Positions 6,908 to 11,738 of a stretch of 13,817 nucleotides of DNA are shown here, one piece after another. Position numbers and translations under genes: made by a program. The DNA comes from CALCCV01 sp964388665 (GTDB lineage Bacteria > Bdellovibrionota > Bdellovibrionia > Bdellovibrionales > Bdellovibrionaceae), in the NCBI GenBank assembly GCA_964388665.1, contig CAYMBJ010000092.1, forward strand, positions 1-13,817, read 5' to 3'. Every line of letters starts with the position of its first letter. The stretch's first letter is position 1. Under the pieces are notes generated by a model that had not been told where the DNA came from, did not search any database, and saw only the letters and a list, made by a program, of their open reading frames with translations.

Positions 6908-7646
6908 TTGGACATCCTCCATGGAGCCCAGAACCAGGCCCAAAGTGAACCACCCAGGTCTTCGCCGAGAGCTTGTGCGCGAACATTGGGGCGGTAAAAG
7001 GTGCCATGCAGCTGATCCCAAATATTCAAATTGGCACCGTAGTTGACGCCAGAGATCTCTTGGCTATGGTGCCATTCATGGTCTTCAGGCAAAATTAAAA
7101 ATGCGCCTAAAAGTTTTCGAATCATATTAGGTGTCGTGAAACCAGAATGCCGCCAAATATCCAAAGTAGAGCTCAAGGCCACTCCGAGTGCAAAGGGCCA
7201 GGGGTCCTGCAGAAAAAATAGAAAAGCGGCCTGTGACCAAAGATAGACGATCAAAAAAATTGTCCACAGACTGTTTCGTGAGGTTGCAAACAGATCCAAG
7301 CTCTTTGACGAATGATGGACTCGGTGAAAGGGCCATAGCTTCACCTGATGCAACCAGCGATGATTCCAATAGTAGAGATAATCTATACCGACGAAGCTGA
7401 TTGCAAAGGCAATCCCCCCTGGGCACTGGAGCGATCCGCGAGCGTGCGGAAAAAAAAGTTCAGCGCGATCACGCCGATAGCTAGCTGCAATAGCGGAACC
7501 ACAGTGCCTTGCAGTGTGAGGTTGGCCAGATCCAAAATCCATGCAGATCGGCTACGGGTGGCGAGCCGATCTCGGCCCCGCTGCGAGGCAAGGGTGAGTC
7601 CCAGAATCAGAGAAAAACTGAAAAAGACCAAAATGACCGTATTCAC
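6904..7646 (-). CDS. Sterol desaturase/fatty acid hydroxylase family protein, split by a -1 frame change
   Basis: This is an integral-membrane diiron hydroxylase, about 247 residues when the two frames are joined. In the joined numbering the histidine boxes are HRWLH (96-100), HRVHH (108-112) and HEWHH (190-194), plus RHSG at 167, and hydrophobic spans surround them. The family hydroxylates or desaturates sterols, fatty alcohols, carotenoids or alkyl glycerols. The first 78 codons are in one frame and the rest in another; the switch is at the C6 run 7414-7419 (G6 on the coding strand). Without it the first frame stops about 11 codons later. The coding strand reads CAG GGG GGA TTG, a G-GGG-GGA slippery heptamer; a -1 slip or one extra G restores the frame. 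Start GTG 7646 lies 1 nt after the Rieske C stop. All histidines are intact, so I favour a functional gene. Confidence 0.85.
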
Positions 7647-7647
7647 T

Positions 7648-8721
7648 CTACACCCAAAACTCGATCTCAGCCTCTTTGTGCGGAAGATTGCGAGGATCGC
7701 GCCCCTCTTCGATTTCACGCTGAATGGATTCGATAAAAGTATGTATAATGTCCGCAGAGGTGTTTTGAAACTTGTTCCCGTACTTGGCGATGGTCTTCAT
7801 TTGATTGTTTAAAATTTCAATATCTTGATCAATGATCATCTGCGCTTGCCTTCGAACCAATGCTCGGCTGGGCCAAGTCCAAATCCCATAGTTGTAGGTG
7901 AGATCTGTATAGACCAGAGTCTCCACCTCAGAAACCGGCACGGATTGTGACGTGATGATAAAGTGCTTTTTACCGCCAAACCAATAATTCACGGTGGTGA
8001 CATTGGGCATATAGAATTCGTCAGTGTGTTGAATTTCTTGTCCGGTGGGATTTAAAAACCAAGAGAACCAGCCAAAGTTTTTCTTTTCATTGAGGTAGGT
8101 GACTTTGACCTGACCGTGATTCCGTTCGACCTTTGCGCCAAATTTTTCGTTGGCTGGATTTCTAAAGATATTCGGATGCACAAAGGTGGTGTGGGGAATA
8201 TCAACAAAATTCTCAGCACAGTTGGTGACATTGTTGACGAAACGATTTTGCAGTCGCAGCGTTGTGTAACCTGCTTTTCTGTAGCAGGGCATGGGAAAAG
8301 GGGTTGTGGTACCTTTTTGCGCCAGAGCGCTTTTGTCAGTCTGTTCTCCCTCATTCAAGAGGCGCACATAAATGTAGTCGTCTTGCTCGCAAGCCTGGTA
8401 CTTTACGCCGCAGCGCTTGCGCTCAGAAGTTCGCGGGCCCTCCGAAGGGACAAAGCTCACCTCGCCCCTGCCATTGTACTTCCAGCCATGGTAGGGGCAC
8501 TGCAAAACGCCCTTATGAACTCGTCCTCGCGAAATCTGCGCAGAACGATGCAAGCAGCGATCTTGCAATGCAACGGGTTTGTCGTTCTCGTCACGAAAGA
8601 TTGCGAGCCATTCTCCCAAAACTGTACGAGAAAGTGCATGGCCAGATTTCAACTCACGGCTTTCAGCAACGATGTACCAAAAGTTTTCTCTCTTGAATTC
8701 TGAGATGAGTCCATCTTTCAC
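7648..8721 (-). CDS. Rieske non-heme iron oxygenase C
   Basis: This is a 357-residue Rieske oxygenase from the GTG at 8721. Rieske ligands are C56/H58 (CLH) and C75/H78 (CPYH). The mononuclear iron motif is NFVDIPHTTFVH: bridging D174, H177 and H182; D300 in DQDIEILNNQ is the expected third ligand. The sequence differs clearly from Rieske A and B, and its CPYHGWKY and QD-x-EIL blocks are those of typical alpha-subunit or PrnD-like oxygenases. Start: the GTG overlaps the ferredoxin stop (GTGA), so it is coupled to a likely electron donor. An ATG 63 bp upstream lies inside the ferredoxin gene and is less likely. Its stop is 1 nt from the start of the membrane hydroxylase gene. The substrate is unknown. 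Confidence 0.92.
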   Translation of the reverse strand: MKDGLISEFKRENFWYIVAESRELKSGHALSRTVLGEWLAIFRDENDKPVALQDRCLHRSAQISRGRVHKGVLQCPYHGWKYNGRGEVSFVPSEGPRTSERKRCGVKYQACEQDDYIYVRLLNEGEQTDKSALAQKGTTTPFPMPCYRKAGYTTLRLQNRFVNNVTNCAENFVDIPHTTFVHPNIFRNPANEKFGAKVERNHGQVKVTYLNEKKNFGWFSWFLNPTGQEIQHTDEFYMPNVTTVNYWFGGKKHFIITSQSVPVSEVETLVYTDLTYNYGIWTWPSRALVRRQAQMIIDQDIEILNNQMKTIAKYGNKFQNTSADIIHTFIESIQREIEEGRDPRNLPHKEAEIEFWV

Positions 8722-9050
8722 CACAGATTGGCCTTTCGAATGCGAAGATGGGCATTGATACGAATCTGACAGGCCAATCGGCACTGCGGTCGATTCGGCG
8801 CCATGATTTCTAACAATTCATTTTCTTCGTCGGTGCGCGGGTGAATGTCTTTGCTGCTTTCGGCAGTGAGTTCAATCATACAGGTGCCACAGATCCCGGT
8901 GCGACAACCAAAAAGAATTGGCGAATTATCAATTGTGAGTTCTTCAGATAGACAGGCTCCATCTGGCAATCTCAGTGGTGGCTTTTCGCTGTCTGCAAAG
9001 GAAACCTCCCACATCAATTGGGATTTTCCTGAGGTTGCCTTGAGTTCCAT
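8718..9050 (-). CDS. Plant-type [2Fe-2S] ferredoxin
   Basis: This is a 110-residue small electron carrier. The cluster-binding pattern is C49-x4-C54-x2-C57 (FGCRTGICGTC) with the fourth ligand C94 in CRLACQ, as in plant-type and xenobiotic-degradation ferredoxins. It probably feeds electrons to one or more of the Rieske oxygenases, above all Rieske C, whose GTG start overlaps its stop. ATG 9050 is preceded by a good GGGAG at about 8 nt; it overlaps the upstream diiron gene by 37 bp. An alternative start, ATG 9014, forms TGATG with that gene's stop and would give a more standard N-terminus (MWEVSF..). No ferredoxin reductase gene is in the window. Confidence 0.92.
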   Translation of the reverse strand: MELKATSGKSQLMWEVSFADSEKPPLRLPDGACLSEELTIDNSPILFGCRTGICGTCMIELTAESSKDIHPRTDEENELLEIMAPNRPQCRLACQIRINAHLRIRKANLW

Positions 9051-10270
9051 CTGTCCGCTCCCTGTGCAAATTTCTTGAATTCTCTTCTATTGATCTGCAA
9101 ATGCCTGTCCAAATTATTTTTAGTCATTAACTGCATTTTTTTGTTTCTATCTGTGACGTATTCAAAACCAGCCAAATAGGACTTGTAATTTTCTATTGCC
9201 TCTCGGTGAGTGTCAGCCGCCGCCACAGCGCCATTGGACTCTTGACAAAAAGATTTTTCCAAAACCTCGAGAGCCTCGCGATGATCCATTGAAAAAATAG
9301 GTGAGAGCAAAATTTGATAGATCTTTGGATAAAGGGCTGGATCATACCAAAAGATGCCATTGATCGCAGTCGAAAAATTGAAATGATCCTTTTGACAGCC
9401 CCAGATTGTGAGGTTTGCCAAATGTTTTTCGAAGTGTGTCGGTGCTGGCAGTGAGTTGACCACATCATGTGAAATGACGGTCGATGTGTTGAAGTGAAAA
9501 GACTCATCCATAAAGTGATAATAGTTGACCTTTGATGGGATGGGAGCCGATTCCTGGTTACGGTGGCTCGAGTAGTTTTTTGAAAGCTGGTGTTGAACAA
9601 TTTTTCCATTTAAGGTGCGCAGGCCCCGCACTGTGAAATATTGACAGCCGATAAAGGGGCTGCTGGCTGACAAAACCGAGTAGGCTCGAAGTTGCTGTTT
9701 GCGAATCCAGCGGCGAATTTTTCCCAAATCTGAATAGAGCATTGTCTTTTCAAATGGTGAGCGCATGGAATAAGAAAAGATGCGACTGCCAAAAAGTTCC
9801 TCTTCTACGGCTTCACTTATTTTTTTGAAGGCATTGATGTGCGCGCGCTCTTGTGCAGACTCTAGGTCCAGAGTGTCACAGACGACCCGAAAGTCATCGA
9901 CACCATAAAGAGCCGCCGCACCCGTTTGATTGAAAAATATAGTAGCAATTTCGGCCGAAATTATTTGTGAGTAGTAGGCGACCCAATAGAGCTGATTGAG
10001 TTTAATTCTTTGATCTGGACTCGATTGATCCCAGAGCCACGTGCCCCATAGCAACGAGTATTTTTCGGGATTCCAATATTCATTTCGACAGCTTTCATAG
10101 GCAAAGCTGTCCGCAGACGTATCCATGTTCTTGGTTTGATCCAGATCGATGCTCTTTCGCAAAGCCAGCTTCATTCGATTGACCGTCTTTGTGTCAGACA
10201 GAAGTGATCTGCACTCACCCTTAACAAAAGGTGCCGCGTTCAAATTGGGAGTTTCAAACCCGAGATTCAT
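9014..10270 (-). CDS. AurF-like diiron oxygenase (p-aminobenzoate N-oxygenase family)
   Basis: This is a 418-residue helical protein whose metal-ligand spacing follows AurF, the diiron N-oxygenase that turns arylamines into nitro compounds. E107 is followed 34 residues later by E141-x2-H144 (QERAH), and later H252-x3-E256-x2-H259 (HFMDESFH), which matches the AurF H-x3-E-x2-H block. The remaining helix-3 glutamate of AurF has no obvious counterpart: between E174 and E240 there is no Glu, and Q210 in PFIGCQYF is the nearest candidate. The protein is longer than AurF (by roughly 80 residues) at both ends. Start ATG 10270 has a strong AGGAG 7 nt upstream and overlaps the previous gene by 17 bp; its stop overlaps the ferredoxin. 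Amine, alkyl or aryl oxygenation is plausible; the substrate is unknown. Confidence 0.8.
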   Translation of the reverse strand: MNLGFETPNLNAAPFVKGECRSLLSDTKTVNRMKLALRKSIDLDQTKNMDTSADSFAYESCRNEYWNPEKYSLLWGTWLWDQSSPDQRIKLNQLYWVAYYSQIISAEIATIFFNQTGAAALYGVDDFRVVCDTLDLESAQERAHINAFKKISEAVEEELFGSRIFSYSMRSPFEKTMLYSDLGKIRRWIRKQQLRAYSVLSASSPFIGCQYFTVRGLRTLNGKIVQHQLSKNYSSHRNQESAPIPSKVNYYHFMDESFHFNTSTVISHDVVNSLPAPTHFEKHLANLTIWGCQKDHFNFSTAINGIFWYDPALYPKIYQILLSPIFSMDHREALEVLEKSFCQESNGAVAAADTHREAIENYKSYLAGFEYVTDRNKKMQLMTKNNLDRHLQINRREFKKFAQGADRWNSRQPQENPN

Positions 10271-10679
10271 GGTAATCTCCTAGCATTGAAAACATTTCGG
10301 GACTCGCTTGACTTTGGATTTCGCCCTGGCAAAAGAGGCGAAATTTTCTGTTTGCTTCAAAAATTTGTCGAGAGTACCTACCTAGGGCGAAAAATCCCGC
10401 CATTCGCGAAGAAAATACCACAGTTTGAACGCTCGAGGTGGCTTCACGGGCACTTACGCGGCCGTCTTTAAAAATATAATGCCCAAATGTTCCGACCATG
10501 CCAGAGGAAAAAAAGCCGATCCACCAATAAGGTGATACAGTAAGAGCCAGGACTGGTGCGAGCCAGAACAGCAAAAAAGAAATAAAATGTGTAGCAACAT
10601 TAGGGAGCTTTTGATGTCTCAAAACGAATATGTCCCAGTCTGTCAGAGCTTCCGTTGCTATGTGGTGATCTCTCTTCAT
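10254..10679 (-). CDS. DUF962/Mpo1-like small membrane protein
   Basis: This is a 141-residue protein with a pattern typical of DUF962/Mpo1-like proteins: RHQKLPNVATHFIS at 21-34, two hydrophobic helices (about 33-48 and 51-66) and then GHYIFKDGRV (66-75). Yeast Mpo1 is an Fe(II)-dependent dioxygenase in alpha-oxidation of 2-hydroxy fatty acids; H22, H31 and H67 could be the corresponding metal-binding histidines. The assignment rests on pattern memory and is moderate. Its start overlaps the Rieske B gene by 80 bp; AAAGG lies about 9 nt before the ATG, and later starts (e.g. TTG at codon 20) would shorten the overlap. If right, it adds another membrane Fe oxygenase and points to a fatty-acyl or lipid substrate for the pathway. 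Confidence 0.55.
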   Translation of the reverse strand: MKRDHHIATEALTDWDIFVLRHQKLPNVATHFISFLLFWLAPVLALTVSPYWWIGFFSSGMVGTFGHYIFKDGRVSAREATSSVQTVVFSSRMAGFFALGRYSRQIFEANRKFRLFCQGEIQSQASPEMFSMLGDYHESRV

Positions 10680-11685
10680 TTTTGGTAACCTTTATCCACG
10701 GGCTTGGCTTTTGATTTTCATAGTGTTCAATAAAGTCGATGATTGCTCGATCAGCGCGGATAGGTGTCTGAAAGTTAAACTTTATTCTACTAAAAATAAT
10801 GGTGTCCCCTTTTGCAAAGTAGTTTCCCACTAGCTTCGTTAAAAAAAGAACAATGGAATTAAAGAGTTTACCGAATACTGATTTTCTTTTTGGCGTTACA
10901 AGAAGTGTTTGCCCTTCTGATTTGCCATCCACGGTAGGTCTGAGTGCAAAAATTATATAAAAATGCAGAAAATCAGGTCCAACCATGACTGACCCCGTAT
11001 TTCCCCACCAGTAGGTCATTTCATAGGTCAGTGACTTCGCGTAAAATTTGCCTGCCCATCGCAGCAGCGCATTTTTTGGAGGCAGTGGAGTGCGATTAGA
11101 AAACTGAATGCAGCGATCCGATAGACGCCGCGTCTCCATATCGAGATCTACCACCAGTTTGTGGACAGACTTAAAGTGGTGAGCATCGATGGCATTGATC
11201 ATGACCACATTGGGATGGCAGGCTTTGAAAAATTGATTGCCATGACTCCAATCGACATCAAGGTGACTCAACTCAGGAATCACAGGCGTTGATTCTATAT
11301 CCTGCTCGCCGCCTGTCCAGATCCAGATCAATCCATAGGCCTCTTTGGCCAAGTATTTGTGTAGGGATGGAACATTTTTGGTATTGGCTTGAACTGGAAT
11401 CTCTTCACACACTCCCTCGTCGTCAAATTTCCAAAAGTGAAAAGGGCAGCGGATCGAATTTTTTTCGACTCTTCCGTCGCACAGATGAGCACCCATGTGA
11501 GGACAGTGGGCATCCATAACCCGCACCACTTCGTCTTCACCTCTGTAGATGACAAAATCTTTACCCCAAAAGGAAGCAGGCACAGCCTTGCCCTTTCGCA
11601 CATCCCGAGACCTTGCCAACCAGAACCAACCTTCTGGCAAAAACTGAGGATTGCTAAATTGGTGAAGCGTTTCCTGGAAATTCAT
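10600..11685 (-). CDS. Rieske non-heme iron oxygenase B (paralogue of A)
   Basis: This is a 361-residue Rieske oxygenase and the first gene of the minus arm. Ligands are C61/H63 (CPHMGAHL) and C80/H83 (CPFH); the catalytic motif is NAIDAHHFKSVH with D167, H170 and H175, and D294 (AKGDTIIFSR) is the probable third iron ligand. It is colinear with Rieske A through the catalytic domain, including the late LFLTK and P-x-R-A/P-V/I segments, so A and B descend from one gene. The C-terminal 30 residues are hydrophilic and are encoded over the start of the next gene. Start ATG 11685 is chosen because the in-frame ATG 11775 would run across the divergent exporter's start and its extension looks non-coding. 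No strong Shine-Dalgarno is seen. Confidence 0.92.
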   Translation of the reverse strand: MNFQETLHQFSNPQFLPEGWFWLARSRDVRKGKAVPASFWGKDFVIYRGEDEVVRVMDAHCPHMGAHLCDGRVEKNSIRCPFHFWKFDDEGVCEEIPVQANTKNVPSLHKYLAKEAYGLIWIWTGGEQDIESTPVIPELSHLDVDWSHGNQFFKACHPNVVMINAIDAHHFKSVHKLVVDLDMETRRLSDRCIQFSNRTPLPPKNALLRWAGKFYAKSLTYEMTYWWGNTGSVMVGPDFLHFYIIFALRPTVDGKSEGQTLLVTPKRKSVFGKLFNSIVLFLTKLVGNYFAKGDTIIFSRIKFNFQTPIRADRAIIDFIEHYENQKPSPWIKVTKNEERSPHSNGSSDRLGHIRFETSKAP

Positions 11686-11703
11686 AAAAAAATTATTTGC
11701 TGA

Positions 11704-11738
11704 TTCACTCGCAAAGTCCAATACTTTGAATGCGTGAA
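11704..11738. promoter_or_regulatory. Imperfect inverted repeat in the divergent promoter gap
   Basis: CAAAGT (11712-11717) and ACTTTG (11723-11728) are perfect inverted copies around CCAAT. The flanks TTCAC (11704-11708) and GTGAA (11734-11738) are inverted as well, giving an imperfect dyad of about 35 bp. It fills the 48-bp gap between the divergent Rieske B and exporter starts and overlaps the furthest-upstream exporter start. It may be an operator for both genes. It does not match the 2457-2472 palindrome. Confidence 0.4.

Noticed and set aside
6908..7021. Extended N-terminus of the hexapeptide-repeat protein
   Set aside because: It is out-of-frame sequence within the hydroxylase gene; ATG 6907 forms ATGA with the upstream stop and has GGAGG upstream.
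7420..7542. Frame-B start of the membrane hydroxylase at 7542 as a separate gene
   Set aside because: The 41 residues before the G6 run look non-coding, while the other frame there gives family-like hydrophobic sequence continuous with the Rieske C junction.
8116..8703. Long plus-strand open frame of 195 codons
   Set aside because: It is antisense to Rieske C, which has all iron ligands in the same interval; no motifs in this frame.
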